Shown here: positions 24,601-39,600 of the stretch, piece by piece
How positions within the stretch are numbered: the first letter of the stretch is position 1
How the letters are laid out: every line of letters starts with the position of its first letter
Origin: Reticulascus tulasneorum
Lineage: Eukaryota > Ascomycota > Sordariomycetes > Glomerellales > Reticulascaceae
DNA: 64,000 nt
Direction of reading: 5' to 3'
Assembly: GCA_001557505.1 (NCBI GenBank)
Contig: LSAX01000012.1
Location: 124,001 to 188,000, forward strand
Made by a program: the position numbers and the translations under genes
The notes under the pieces: generated by a model
Seen by the model: only the letters and a program-made list of their open reading frames with translations
What the model was told of the DNA's origin: nothing
Database searches by the model: none

Positions 24601-27600
24601 AGCGCGTAAAAAAGACTGGATCAATGAGGAGCTCCTCTTCATAGTCTTCAATTTCAGCCATCTTCTGCCGCATACGGTCTTTGGTCACGGTTCTACCTAA
24701 GTTGTATACAGCCCTGGAGGCGAGAAAGTCGCTATCAATAGAATAAGGTCGTATGTCGCCAAAGAATAAGGTCTTAACGCCCGGGATTTGGATAAGAGTG
24801 TCGACGACCTCTAGCAAGTATTCAGGCGTCGGAAAATACTGGACCACGGAGTTAAGCACCACTAGTTCGGCGTGGAGTCCACCAAACCGTCTCACATCCA
24901 AGGCTGTGCCGATATGTACCTCCGCCTTGCCTGCTAAAGCTGGGACGGTCTTGATTGCATCGCTAACGAAGGCAGCCGCCGACCTGGACGGTTCGATGCC
25001 AATGTAGTTCTGCAGCCCGTCGCCGAGGTTGAAAAGAACCATACCAGTGCCGGTACCTATCTCGAGTACCTGGCCAGGTGCTTGGCCATTCAGGAGTGTC
25101 TGCATGGTATCATCAAGCCATTCCTGCATCTCGGCCTTATTGATCTCGGTCTTGTCGTACATAGATGTCCAACCCATAAAGTCGTTGCCAATAGTAGTTT
25201 GGCCGATGCTCTTGATGTCTCCATATGTGCTGGTTTCAAAATGATTCCCCCAGCCTTCTACTTGGTCGCTAGCCGCGTCCTGCTCGACCGACCTGTCACC
25301 TCGGGAAACGACAAAACCGATCATCTCCGGGTCATGACCATCACGCTTCCGGACAACAACGGCCGCGTCGCGAACTGCATCGTGGCTTACCATGGCATGC
25401 TCCACCTCGGCGGGCTCGATGCGGTGGCCTCGGATCTTGATCTGCTGGTCCATCCGCCCAAAGAACTCGATCTGGCCATCCTTTGGCCGGTACCGTGCGC
25501 GATCACCTGTCCTGTATGCTCTCACGAGATGGCCTTCAATATCGACGTTGATAAAGCGGTCTAGATCTAGGGATGGATCGGTATAACCTCGAGCAAGCCC
25601 GTCTCCGGTAACAACAAGCTCTCCCATCATGCCGAGCGGAACAAGCTTCTGGCGTGCATCCATGATATAAGCTCCGGAGTTACTGACAGCCCGGCCTATA
25701 GGCACACCGTTTACAAACAACTCACGCTCGGAAATCTTGTAAATAGTGCTAAGAACCCCATTCTCGGTAGGACCATACGCATTATAAACTCCACCCCGGA
25801 CAAGAGTTTGGGCCTTGATTGCATCGTGACTATCAAACCGATCACCCGCGACAAAGAGGACATCCAAGGCGCTAATCATGTTAGGTGTGTTGTCTAAGCA
25901 CTGCTTGAGTAATGGGGGCGGGAGTATTGCTCCACGAACATGTTCCCGCGCAAATGTAACCTCGAGTGCGTTGCTGTCCAAAGTGGTAAAATAGTCGATG
26001 CAAACCAGCGTTCCTCCGTTAAGCAGTGTTGCCAGCGTCTCCCACACTGCTACATCAAAGGCAATGTTTGTTAAGTGCGCGAAGCGAACTCTCTGCGGGA
26101 GCTTAGATACAACATCACTGTGCTTTACGAGTCGTAAAATGCTACGGTGCTCGACCATGACGCCTTTAGGTCGGCCAGTCGATCCGGAAGTGAAGATGAC
26201 GTATGCAAGGCTTTGCGCCGAAGGTCCTTCAGCCGCTGGTGTAAGGTCATCGAGACCATAGTAGCTCAGAACATCGCTGATTCGGATCATCTCCACATCT
26301 GAAAGCTGTATATCCGGAGCAGGAGCGTCAGGGTCGAGTAGAACTAGCTTGTTCCCGGAAATAGCCGACAAGATGGCCTCGATGCGTGCCAGCGGAACAT
26401 TGACGTCGAGCGGAAGATATGCGAGGTTCGCCTTGAGGATACCGATAAATGCAACGACTGTCTGGCATGACCGTGAGGCTAAGACTCCGACCAGTGTCTC
26501 GGCCGCCAAGCGCCGCCGCCTCAGCCAGGCAGCAAGCTTGTCTGATTGTCGATCCAGCTCAGAGTAAGTCAGCTGCGACGATGAATCAGTGACGGCTGTG
26601 GCGTCCGGATAAGCCGCCACCTGTTCTCGGAAGACATCGATCACGCTCGACTCATGAGGATAGTCGGTCACGTTGGTGTCCAGCAAACCCATACTTCGAA
26701 GGCCTGCCAGCCCATCGGTAAGTGGCAGAAGTGCGATTGGGGTCTGAGGGTGCTCGAGGCCGTGACGTAGGACCTCCTGAAACACAGAAACCATGCCTTG
26801 GATGGTCTCAGGCTCAAACAAATCTGTGGAAAAGAATACGTTACCGCCCAACTTCCCCATATCTTGGAACACGTGGAACTCTGCATCGAAACGAGTTGAG
26901 ACAGCTGTTGGAATTGACTCTCCTACCAAGCCCTCTAATCGGAGCTTTCCAAGATCTTGTTGAGAGTGGAGGGCAAACATGAGTTGAACTAGCGGATTCC
27001 GCGATGTGTCCCTCGAGCCTGGTAGGAGAGCCGAGACCACACGCTCGAATGGAACGTCTTGATTTGCAAACGCCGCTGTTGCCGTTGACCGTACCTGCTG
27101 TACTAATTCCTCAAATGTGTCATCTTCCCCAACCACAATCCGCATACACTGAGTATTGACAAAGAATCCAATCATGTTTTCTAGCTCCGGACGGTTTCTG
27201 TTAGCGATAGGCGTGCCGATGGTGGCGTCTTCCGCCCCTGTGAGACGATAATGTACTGCACGGAATACCGCGAGTAGCACCACGAAAGACGTTACTTGAT
27301 GTGCTTGACAAAACGCCCGGAGGCTGTCATATAACGAGCCTTCGATGGTGAGCTGCACCACACCGGCCTTGCCAGATAGTACCTCCGGTCGAGGAAGATC
27401 GGTAAGAAGCTCGGCGGGAGAGCTGTCGGTGAGCTGCTTCGTCCAATACTTGAGCTGTCGTTGATGCTCGGCCACTTGATCTTCATGTTTCTGCCATATG
27501 GAAAAGTCGCGGTACTGGATTGGGAGCGGGGCCACCTGCGACAATGGATCTTGGCCTCGGAGGGCGGCAGCATAGAATTGACTTAGTTCTTGGCGTAGGA

Positions 27601-30600
27601 TGTCGATGGACCAGCCGTCGGAGATGATGTGGTGCATGACAATGGAAAGGATATGATCATCTTGTCCTAAGCGCAGCAGCGAAACCCTCCATCCTGGCTC
27701 GGATGTCAAGTCAAAACGAGTTATATGTTCTTTCTGTAGCAACTGGATGTAGGTGTTGTCATCCTGCTCGGTCGATAGATCGACCACTCTAAGACCCTTT
27801 GTGCGGCTCGCTTGGATAACTTGCATTCCTATGCCATCTTGTTCCTCAAATGTCGTCCGCAAGGTCTCGTGACGTTGCTCCAAAGCAAGCAAAGCAGTGG
27901 CCAGTGCATCGATGTGGAGAGACCCGCGCATGCGCACAGCGAGCGGCATGAGATACGAAGATGCTCCGAGGTTGAACTGATCTAGGAACCATAGGCGACC
28001 CTGGGCAAATGACTGCTCTACAGGCCCATAGTACACTGCCCCGGGGATTGGACTGTGTGGGTTCGAGCCTCGACGGATGGTAGCTGCGAGATCGACAAGG
28101 ATTGGACGGTCGAACACATCTTTGACGGAGACATGCGTGTCGAGGCGCCGGCTGACGCGGGCTGCGAGTTTTGTGGCCATGAGGGAGTGGCCTCCGAGAT
28201 TGAAAAAGTTATCAGTGATGCCAACCTCGACGCCAAGTACATCGGAAAACTCCTCGCATAACATGGCTTCCACCTCGTTACGTGGACTTACGCGGGCAGA
28301 TGTAACCTCTCTCTTCGGCGCGATCTGGGCCTTTCGAAGAAGTTCTCGCCGGTCGACCTTCCCGTTTGTATTGATGGGCATCTGGTCTAGCACCACAATC
28401 CGTGCTGGGATCATATAAGGTGGTAGCAACGTCTGCAGTCTGTCTCGGATCTGTCCCTCGATCCGCCGGCCCTGTAGCCGCCGTAGCGGTCGGTTCGTGA
28501 CGAAGCCCAGCTGTCGGCTCTGATCGTCAGTTGGGAATTGAATCATAACACTCTGCCTATTCACGGCAGGTGTGTGGTGGTGGAAGACAACATCAAGTGC
28601 GCCGTTCTGGGACTGTTGGCGCGCCCAGCTCACTTCCACTCGGAAACCCGCCTCTTCACCTAGTTCCACAAGGTCGGTCGCAGACAGAGACACACAGCCT
28701 TCTGCTTTACGTTGGACAGCTGACACCCAGGCTGTTCCGTCCAGTGAGTCATTTATGACTTCGGTCCCATTCTCATCATCAAGCGACTTCGTAATATGTC
28801 GCTCTACAATCGTCTTACTATGAGGTATATTGTTGACGGCGACAGATAAGGCGTCTGGAGAGTCCTGTAAAAGACGGAGAAGAGACTCGCGGTCCAACTG
28901 ACGTGATGTAAAGTTGATCCAATCGTCTTCATTGATGGTATGTACAGATTGGACCTGTTCCTCCGGGCTGCGGATATGTATGATAGCCGCATACCGATAC
29001 GAGCTGAGCTCGTTAGTAGCTCGCATGCGTTTCGGAAGAATCTCAACGTGGTAGATTCGATCTGGCCAACGACTTCTCAAGCGCGTAAAAAAGACTGGAT
29101 CAACGAGCAGCTCCTCTTCATAGTCTTCAATTTCGGCCATCTTTTGTCGCATACGGTCTTTGTTCACCGTGTCGCCTAAGAGGTGTAGAGCCCTGGCCGC
29201 GAGAAAGTCTTTATTAATCGAGTAGGGTCGTATGTCACCAAAGAAAAGACGCTTGACACCTGGTAGTCGAGTGAGAACGTCAATGACTTCTATCAAATAC
29301 TCCGGCGTGGGGAAGTACTGGACCACGGAATTGACCACGACCAGGTCTGGATGGAGCTTATCCTGATGACCTACATCCATGGCCGTGCCGACACGTACCT
29401 CAGCCCTTCCTGCTAAAGCTGGGATTGACTTGATGGTATTGTTAACGAAGGCGGCCGCCGACCTCGACGGTTCGACGCCCACGTAGCTCTGCAGACCGTC
29501 GCCGAGATTGAAAAGAACCATACCAGTGCCGCTGCCTATCTCGAATACATGGCCAGGTGCTTGTCCATTCACGATTGTCTGCATCGTATCATCAAGCCAT
29601 TCCTGCATTTCGGCCTTATTAATCTCAGTCTTGTCGTACATGGATGTCCAACCAACGAAGTCACTGCCAATGGCAGCCTGGCCAATGGTCTGGATATCAA
29701 TATATGTGTTCGTTTCAAAGTAGGCTGCCCAACCTTCTACCTGGCCGCCAGCCACGTCCTGCTCGATGGAGTCGTCACCCTGGGCGACGACAAAACCGAC
29801 CATCTCCGGGTCATGATCATCATGTTTCCGGACAACAACGGCCGCGTCGCGAACTGCATCATGGCTAAGTATGGCATGCTCCACCTCGGCGGGCTCGATG
29901 CGGTGGCCTCGGATCTTGATCTGATGGTCCATCCGCCCAAAGAACTCGATCTGGCCATCCTTTGGCCGGTACCGTGCGCGATCACCTGTCCTGTAAGCTC
30001 TCACGGGCTGGCCGTCAATGGAAATCTGGACGAAGCGGTCCAGGCCGAGCGATGGATCGGTGTACCCTCTGGCAAGCCCGTCTCCAGTGACAACAAGCTC
30101 TCCCATCACACCAACAGAAACGAGCTTTTGAAGTGAGTCCATGACGTAGGCACCAGAGTTGCTGATAGCACGGCCGATAGGAACCCCATTAACAAATAGA
30201 TCATGCTCCTCAATCCTATAAATAGTACTGATGGCCGCATTCTCGGTGGGGCCGTACACATTATAGACGGCACTCTGGACAAGCGCTCGCGCCTCGATCG
30301 CATCACGACTGTCTAGCCGATCTCCACCTGTATAGAGTACTTCTAAGGCCCCGATCGTAGCAGGTATGCTGGCTAAGCATTGTTTGAGCAAGGCAGGGAG
30401 AAGCGTGGCCACACGGATTTGTTCTTGTTCGAACACTGCCTCGAGAGCCTTACTGTCTAAGGTTGTAAAGTAGTCGATACAAATCACCGTTCCACCGTTC
30501 AGGAGCGCGGCATAGATCTCCCACGTCGAGGCATCAAAGGCAGTACTTGAAAGATGCGCTATGCGAGGTGCGCGTGGTAGCCTAGATACGACATCACTCT

Positions 30601-33600
30601 GCTTCACAAGCCGTAGGATGCTACGATGTTCGGCCATAACACCCTTTGGCACTCCGGTTGAACCCGACGTGAAGATAACGTATGCAAGGCTTGTCGCAGA
30701 AGGTTGCTTTCCGACAGTAAGAGAATCAGAATCAACTGCACCAGGGTTACCAAGCATGTCGTCGATACGCACAAGCTCCACGTCCGGAAGCTGAACGTCC
30801 GGAGCAGCCACGTCTGCGCCGAGAAGAACTAACTTATGCCCTGGTACGTTCGAAAGGATTGTTTCGATACGAGCTACGGGAATATTGACGTCGAGCGGGA
30901 GATATGCAAGGTTCGCTTTGAGGATGCCCAAAAACGAAACAACCGTCTGACACGAACGCGGCGCCAGCACCCCGATCAGCGTCTCGGCCGCCATACGCTG
31001 CTGGCGCAGCCAGCTAGCAACCTCGTCGGATTGTCGGTCCAGCTGAGCATAAGTCAGCTGCTGCGATGAGTCTATCACAGCTGTGGTGTCAGGACAGGCG
31101 GCCACCTGGTCGCGGAAGACATCTACCACGCTGGACTCGCGTGGGTACTCAGTTCGCTCGATGTCAAGTAGGCCGATACTACGAAGCTCGGCCAGACCGT
31201 CAGTGACTGGCAGGGACACTATTGGCATGTGAGGTTCTTCTAGACCTCGGCGTAAGACTTCCTGGAAAACAGCCACCATACCGTGGATGGTCTCAAGCTC
31301 GAACAGGTCTGCGGCAAAGAGTACGTTGCCCCCCAGTCTTCCAGTATGCTGAAACAGGTGGAACTCTAAATCAAAACGAGTAGTCACTGCGGCCGGTATA
31401 GACTCGACTATCAGATCCTCCAGCTGAATCTGGCCTAGATCCTCTTGAGAGTGGAGTGCGAACATGAGCTGCACCAACGGATTCCGCGATGTGTCTCGTG
31501 ATCCTGGTAGAAGGGCTGACACAACACGCTCGAACGGGACATCCTGGTTGGCAAATGCGGCGGTTGCTGTTGACCGGGTCTGTAACACCAATCCCTCAAA
31601 TGTATCGTCATCTCCGACAGTAATTCGCATACACTGAGTGTTGACAAAGAAACCAATCATGCTTTCCAACTCTGGACGGTTTCTGTTGGCGATCGGCGTA
31701 CCGACAGTCGCATCTTCCGCACCTGTGAGACGGTAGTGTGCAGCACGGAAGGCCGCGAGCAGAACCACGAAGGATGTTACCTGGTGAGCTCGACAGAATA
31801 TTCGGAGGCTCTCGTATACGGGGCCGTCGATGGTGAGCTGGACGACACCAGCGTTGCCGGACAGTATGGCCGGCCGCGGGAGATCGTTCGGAAGTTCGGC
31901 AGGGGCGCCATCGGCGAGTTGGTTGGTCCAGTACTCGAGCTGCCGTTCGTGCTCGTCTACTTGATCATCTTGCTTCTGCCACACGGCAAAGTCGCGGTAC
32001 TGAATCGGGAGCGGGCTAACCTGCGACAACGGATCCTGGCCTCGGAGTGCTGCGGCATAGAATTGGCCGAGCTCTCGGCATAGGATATCGACGGACCAGC
32101 CGTCGGAGATGATGTGGTGCATGACAATGGACAGGATGTGATCGTTGTCTCCCAGTCGTAGCAACGATACCCTCCATCCCGGCTGGGACGCCAGATCGAA
32201 AGGAGTGGTCTGCTCATTCTGTAGCGACTCGGTGTAGCTGTTGTCCTCCGCGCCGGTGGATACGTTGATCACTCTGAGATCATTAGTGCGGCTCTTCTGG
32301 ATGACTTGCATTCCTACGCCATCTTGTTCCTCGAACGTCGTCCGCAGGGTCTCGTGTCGCTGCTCCAAAGAGAGTATCGCTGCATTGAGTGCTTTGATAT
32401 GGAGCGAGCCACGTATGCGTACAGCGAGCGGCATGAGATACCAAGACGCTCCGACATTGAATTGATCCAGGAACCACAGGCGCCCCTGGGCAAATGACTG
32501 CTCCACAGGTCCGTGGTATGCCGTCGTGGGGATCGGATTGTGCGGGTTCGAGCCACGGCGGATGGTAGCTGCGAGATCGACAACTACCGGATAGTCAAAC
32601 AGGTATTTGACGGACACACGGGTGTCCAGTCGGCGACTGATGCGGGCTGCTAGTTTTGTTGCCAAAAGAGAGTGTCCCCCAAGATTAAAAAAGTTATCGG
32701 TAATGCCAATCTCAACACCGAGTACATCGGCAAACTCCTCGCACAATATGGCTTCTACATCGTTGCGTGGAGCGACGTGGGCAGACGTAACCTCCCTCGT
32801 CAGCGCGTTATGGGCCCTTCGAAGAAGCTCTTGTCTGTCGATCTTGCCATTTGGATTGACGGGCATTTGATCTAGCACCATAAGCCGCGTAGGAATCAAG
32901 TACGGAGGGAGCACGATCTGTAGCTGGTTGAAAATGTCCCTCTCTGTATGTGTTTTGAATTGTCCATCCCGAATGCTTACATGATTACAGCCGACAATAT
33001 CGGCACAATCTTGTTCAACACAAAAAATGCCTTGAACCGTGACAAAGCCAATCAATTCCGGGTCTTGGCCATTCTGATCCAGGACAACAACGGCCGCGTT
33101 GCGCACAGCATCAAGGTTGAGAATCGCATGCTCCACCTCGGTGGGCTCGATGCGGTGGCCTCGGATCTTGATCTGCTGGTCCATCCGCCCAAAGAACTCG
33201 ATCTGGCCATCCTTTGGCCGGTACCGTGCGCGATCACCTGTCCTGTATGCTCTCACGACCCGGCCCTCAATGTCGACCTGAATAAAGCGGTCTAGATCTA
33301 GGGCTTGATCGGTATAGCCCCGAGCGAGCCCGTCTCCGGTGACCACAAGCTCTCCTATTATGCCAAGCGGGACGAGCTTCTGGCGCGGGTCCATGATGTA
33401 TGCTCCGGAGTTACTAACAGCCCGGCCAATTGGAACCCCGTTTATACTTTTCTCGCTTGATGGCATCCGATAGATCGTACTAAATGTCGTGTTTTCAGTA
33501 GGCCCGTAAACGTGGCAAAAGGTATGCCGGACCAGTTGTTTTGCGTGTATCGCATCTTGTGGTCGCATTGTCTCACCCCCGGCCAATAGGAGATCTAACC

Positions 33601-36600
33601 CGCTGACTGCAGAAGGCATGTTTCCCAGATGTTGTTTCAGTAAAGAGGTCGAGAAGAAAGCTGCTCTAATGTTATTTCTCACAAAGGCGAGGCCCAAAGC
33701 GGCAGGATCCAAAACTGTCATGTAGTCAATACACACCACCTGCCCGCCGTTTAGGAGTGGTGCGTATATCTCCCATGTCGCTGCATCAAAGGCGAGGTTC
33801 GATATATGGGCAATGGGAACAGCCGCTTCAGTTGGCGAGGTTACATTGCTTTCCCTGGCCAACCGGAGAATGCCACGGTGCTCGATCATGACGCCCTTCG
33901 GCCGGCCAGTCGATCCAGATGTAAACATGACGTACGCTAGGCTGCTCGCCGAAGGTCGCATACCAGCGCCTGTATCATCATCGAGACCACCGTGGCCCAA
34001 AGTATCGGCAATCTGCACCAACTCGACATCAGAGAGCTGGACATCTGGAGCAAGAACGCCATGGCCAAGCAGAACCAGCGTGTGCCCGGAAACGGCTGAC
34101 AGGATGGTTTTGATATGTGCCGACGGAACATTGACGTCGAGCGGAAGATATGCAAGGTTCGCTTTGAGGATGGCGATAAATGCAACGACCGTCTGGCACG
34201 AGCGTGGAGCCAGCACTCCAACCAGTGTCTCGGCCGGCATATGACGCCGCCGCAGCCAGACAGCAAGCTCATCCGATTGCCGATCCAGTTCAGAGTAAGT
34301 CAGCTGTGACGATGAATCGGAGACGGCTGTGGCGTCCGGACAAGCGGCCACCTGATCTTGGAAGACGTCGACTATGCTCGACTCACGGGGATAGTCGGTT
34401 TCGTGGATGTCGAGCAAGCCCATACTTCGAACACGTGCCAGCCCATCGGTGAGCGGTAGAGCTGCGATTGGGGTCTGAGGCTGGTCAAGACCACAGCGTA
34501 GGATCTCCTGGAAGACATCAACCATGCTTTGGATGGTCTCGGGTTCAAATAAGTCGGTGGAAAAGAGCACGTTGCCGCTAATCCTTTCTACCTCCTGGAA
34601 TAGGTGGAACTCTATATCGAACCGCGTCGATACACCGATTGATATCGACTCTCCCACCAGGCCCTCCAACTGGATCTTCCCCAGGTCTTGTTGAGAGTGG
34701 AGGGCAAACACGAGTTGCACTAGCGGATTCCGTGATGTGTCCCTCGAGCCTGGTAGGAGGGCCGAGACCACACGCTCGAATGGAACGTCTTGATTTTCAA
34801 ACGCCGCTGTCGCTGTTGAACGTGTCTGTTGTACCAATTCCTCAAACGTGTCATCTTCGCCAATGATAATCCGCATACACTGAGTGTTGACAAAGAATCC
34901 AATCATATTTTCTAGCTCTGGACGATTTCGGTTGGCGATGGGCGTGCCGATGGTGGCATCTTCCGCCCCTGTGAGACGATAGTGTGCCGCACGGAACGCT
35001 GCAAGCAGTACCGCAAATGAGGTTACCTGACGAGCCCGGCAGAATCCTCGAAGGCTCTCGTAAACTGAACCCTCGATTGTGAGGCGCACGACACCGGCCT
35101 TGCCAGATAGTAGGGCCGGCCGAGGAAGATCGGTCAGAATCTTAGCGGGAGAGCTGTTAGCGAGCTGCTCCGTCCAGTACTCGAGCTGTCGTTGGTGCTT
35201 GACCACTTGATGCCCATGTTTCTGCCATACGGAAAAGTCGCGGTACTGGATTGGGAGCGGGGCCACCTGCGACAATGGATCTTGGCCGCGGAGAGCGGCA
35301 GCGTAGAATTGGCTTAGTTCTTGGCGTAGAATGTCGATGGACCAGCCGTCGGAGATGATGTGATGCATGACAATGGAAAGGATATGATCGTCTTGTGCTA
35401 GGCGCAGCAGCGAAACCCTCCATCCTGGCTCGGACTTTAGATCGAAAGGAGTTGTCTGCTCCTTCTGTAGCAACTGGATGTAGTTGCTGTTATCCACTCC
35501 GGCCGATACATCAATCACTCTCAACTTCTCAGTGCGGTTCGTCTGAATGACTTGCACGCCTAAACCATCTTGCTCTTCGAATGTCGTTCGCAGAGACTCG
35601 TGCCGCTGCGCCAGAGAGGCCAGTGCGACGGCGAGCGCATTGATGTGCAGCGACCCTCGCATGCGTACAGCGAGCGGCATGACATACCAAGACGCTCCGA
35701 GATTGAACTGATCCAGGAACCAAAGGCGCCCCTGGGCAAATGACTGCTCCACAGGTCCGTGGTATGCTGTTGGGGGGATTGGAGTGTGTGGAGTCGAGCC
35801 ACGGCGGATGGTAGCTGCGAGATCGACAAGGATGGGACGATCGAACACATCTTTGACGGAGACATGCGTGTCGAGGCGCCGGCTGATGCGGGCTGCGAGT
35901 TTTGTGGCCATGAGGGAGTGGCCTCCGAGATTGAAAAAGTTATCAGTGATGCCAACCTCGATGCCAAGTACATCGGAAAACTCCTCACATAACGTGGCTT
36001 CCACCTCGTTACGTGGACTTACGCGGGCAGATGCAACCTCTCTCTTCGGCGCGATCTGGGCCTTTCGAAGAAGTTCTCGCCGGTCGACCTTCCCGTTTGT
36101 ATTGATGGGCATCTGGTCTAGCACCACAATCTGTGCCGGGATCATATAAGGTGGTAGCAACGTCTGCAGTCTGTCTCGGATCTGTCCCTCGATCCGCCGG
36201 CCCCGTAGCCGCCGTAGCGGTCGGTTCGTGACGAAGCCCAGCCGTCGGCTTTGATCGTCAGTTGGGAATCGGATCATAACACGCTGCCCATTCACGGCAG
36301 GCGCGTAGTGGTGGAAGACGACATCAAGTGCGCCGTTCTGGGACTGTTGGCGCGCCCAGCTCACTTCCACTCGGAAGCCTGCCTCTTCTCCTACTTGCAC
36401 AAGGTCGGTCGCAGACAGAGACACACAGCCTTCTGCTTTACGTTGGACAGCTGACACCCAGGCTGTCCCGTCCAGTGAGTCTTTTATGACTTCGGTCCCA
36501 TTCTCATCATCAAGCGACTTCGTAATATGTCGCTCTACAATCGTCTTACTATGAGGTATATTGTTGACGGCGACAGATAAGGCGTCTGGAGAGTCCTGCA

Positions 36601-39600
36601 AAAGATGGAGAAGAGACTCGCGGTCCAACTGACGTGATGTAAAGTTGATCCAATCGTCTTCATTGATGGTATGTACAGATTGGACCTGTTCCCCCGGGCT
36701 GCGGATATGTATGATAGCCGCATACCGATACGAGCTGAGCTCGTTAGTAGCTCGCATGCGTTTCGGAAGAATCTCGACGTGGTAGATTCGATCTGGCCAA
36801 CGACTTCTCAAGCGCGTAAAAAAGACTGGATCAACGAGGAGCTCCTCTTCATGGTCTTCAATTTCGGCCATCTTTTGTCGCATACGGTCTTTGTTCACCG
36901 TGTCGCCTAAGAGGTGTAGAGCCCTGGCCGCGAGAAAGTCTTTATTAATCGAATAGGGTCGTATGTCACCAAAGAAAAGACGCTTGACGCCCGGGATTTG
37001 GATAAGAGTGTCGACGACCTGTAGCAAGTATTCAGGCGTAGGGAAATACTGGACCACGGAGTTAAGCACCACTAGTTCGGCGTGGAGTCCACCAAACCGT
37101 CTCACATCCAAGGCTGTGCCGATATGTACCTCCGCCTTGTCTGCTAAATCTGGGACGGACTTGATAGCATCGCTAACGAAGGCAGCTGCCGACTTAGATG
37201 GCTCGATACCAATGTAGCTCTGCAGCCTGTCGTCGAGATTGAATAGGACCATCCCAGTACCGGTACCTATTTCGAGTACATGGCCAGGTGCTTGGCTATT
37301 CAGAATTGTCTGCATGGTATCATCAAGCCATTCCTGCATTTCGGCCTTATTTATCTCACTCTTGTCGTACATGGATGTCCAACCAACGAAGTCACTGCCA
37401 ATGGCAGCCTGGCCAATGGTCTGGATATCAATATATGTGTTCGTTTCAAAGTAGGCTGCCCAACCTTCTACCTGGCCGCTAGCCACGTCCTGCTCGATGG
37501 AGTCGTCCCCCTGGGCGACGACAAAACCGACCATCTCCGGGTCATGACCATCATGTTTCCGGACAACGACGGCCACATCACGAACTGCATCGTGGCTAAG
37601 TATGGCATGCTCCACTTCGGCGGGCTCGATGCGGTGGCCTCGGATCTTGATCTGATGGTCCATGCGCCCAAAGAACTCGATCTGGCCATCCTTTGGCCGG
37701 TACCGTGCGCGATCACCTGTCCTGTATGCTCTCACGACCCGGCCCTCAATGTCGACCTGAATAAAGCGGTCTAGATCTAGGGATAGATCGGTATAGCCTC
37801 GAGCAAGCCCGTCTCCAGTAACGACAAGCTCTCCTATTATGCCGAGCGGGACGAGCTTCTGGCGCGGGTCCATGATGTATGCTCCGGAGTTACTAACAGC
37901 CCGGCCAATTGGAACCCCGTTTATACTTTTCTCGCTTGATGGCATCCGATAGATCGTACTAAATGTCGTGTTTTCAGTAGGCCCGTAAACGTGGCAAAAG
38001 GTATGCCGGACCAGTTGTTTTGCGTGTATCGCATCTTGTGGTCGCATTGTCTCACCCCCGGCCAATAGGAGATCTAACCCGCTGACTGCAGAAGGCTTAT
38101 TTCCCAAATATTGCTTTAGTAAAGCGGTCGAGAAGAAAGCTGCTCTAATGTTATTTCTCACAAAGGCGAGGCCCAAAGCGGCAGGATCCAAAACTGTCAT
38201 GTAGTCAATACACACCACCTGCCCGCCGTTTAGGAGTGGTGCGTATATCTCCCATGTCGCTGCATCAAAGGCGAGGTTCGATATATGGGCAATGGGAACA
38301 GCCGCTTCAGTTGGTGAGGTTACATTGCTTTCCCTGGCCAACCGGAGAATGCCACGGTGCTCGATCATGACGCCCTTCGGCCGGCCAGTCGATCCAGATG
38401 TAAACATGACGTACGCTAGGCTGCTCGCCGAAGGTCGCATGCAAACGCCTGTATCATCATCGAGACCACCGTGGCCCAAAGTATCGGCAATCTGCACCAA
38501 CTCGACATCAGAGAGCTGGACATCTGGAGCAAGAACGCCATGGCCAAGCAGAACCAGCGTGTGCCCGGGAACGGCTGACAGGATGGCTTTGATACGTGCC
38601 GACGGAACATTGACGTCGAGCGGAAGATATGCAAGGTTCGCTTTGAGGATGGCGATAAATACCACGACCGTCTGGCACGAGCGTGGAGCCAGCACTCCAA
38701 CCAGTGTCTCGGCCGGCATATGACGCCGCCTCAGCCAGGCAGCAAGCTCATCCGATTGCCGATCCAGCTCAGAGTAAGTGAGCCGCGACGATGAATCGGA
38801 GACGGCTGTGGCGTCCGGACAAGCGGCCGCCTGGTCACGAAACACATCTACCACGCTCGACTCCCGTGGATAGTCGGTTACGTTGATGTCGAGCAAGCCC
38901 ATACTTCGAAGGCCTGCTAGCCTATCGTTGAGCGGTAGACCTGCGATTGGGGTCTGAGGGTACTCCAGACCCCGATGTAGGATCTCCTGGAAGACATCAA
39001 CCATGCCTTGGATGGTCTCGGGTTCAAATAAGTCGGTGGAAAAGAGCACGCTGCCGCTAATCCTTTCTACCTCCTGGAATAGGTGGAACTCTATATCGAA
39101 CCGCGTCGATACACCTATTGATATTGGCTCTCCTACCAGGCCCTCCAACTGGATTTTCCCAAGGTCTTGTTGAGAGTGGAGGGCAAACATGAGCTGGACT
39201 AGCGGATTCCGCGACGTGTCCCTCGACCCTGGTAGGAGAGCCGAGACCACACGCTCGAATGGAACGTCTTGATTTGCAAACGCCGCTGTCGCTGTTGAAC
39301 GTGCCTGCTGTACTAATTCCTCAAACGTGTCATCTTCGCCAATGATAATCCGCATACACTGAGTGTTGACAAAGAATCCAATCATGTGTTCTAGCTCCGG
39401 ACGGTTTCTGTTGGCGATGGGCGTGCCGATGGTGGCGTCTTCCGCCCCTGTGAGACGATAGTGTACTGCACGGAATACCGCGAGTAGCACTACGAAAGAC
39501 GTTACTTGATGTGCTTGACAGAACGCCCGGAGGCTCTCGTATAACGAGCCTTCGATGGTGAGCTGCACCACACCAGCGTTGCCAGATAGTACATCCGGTC

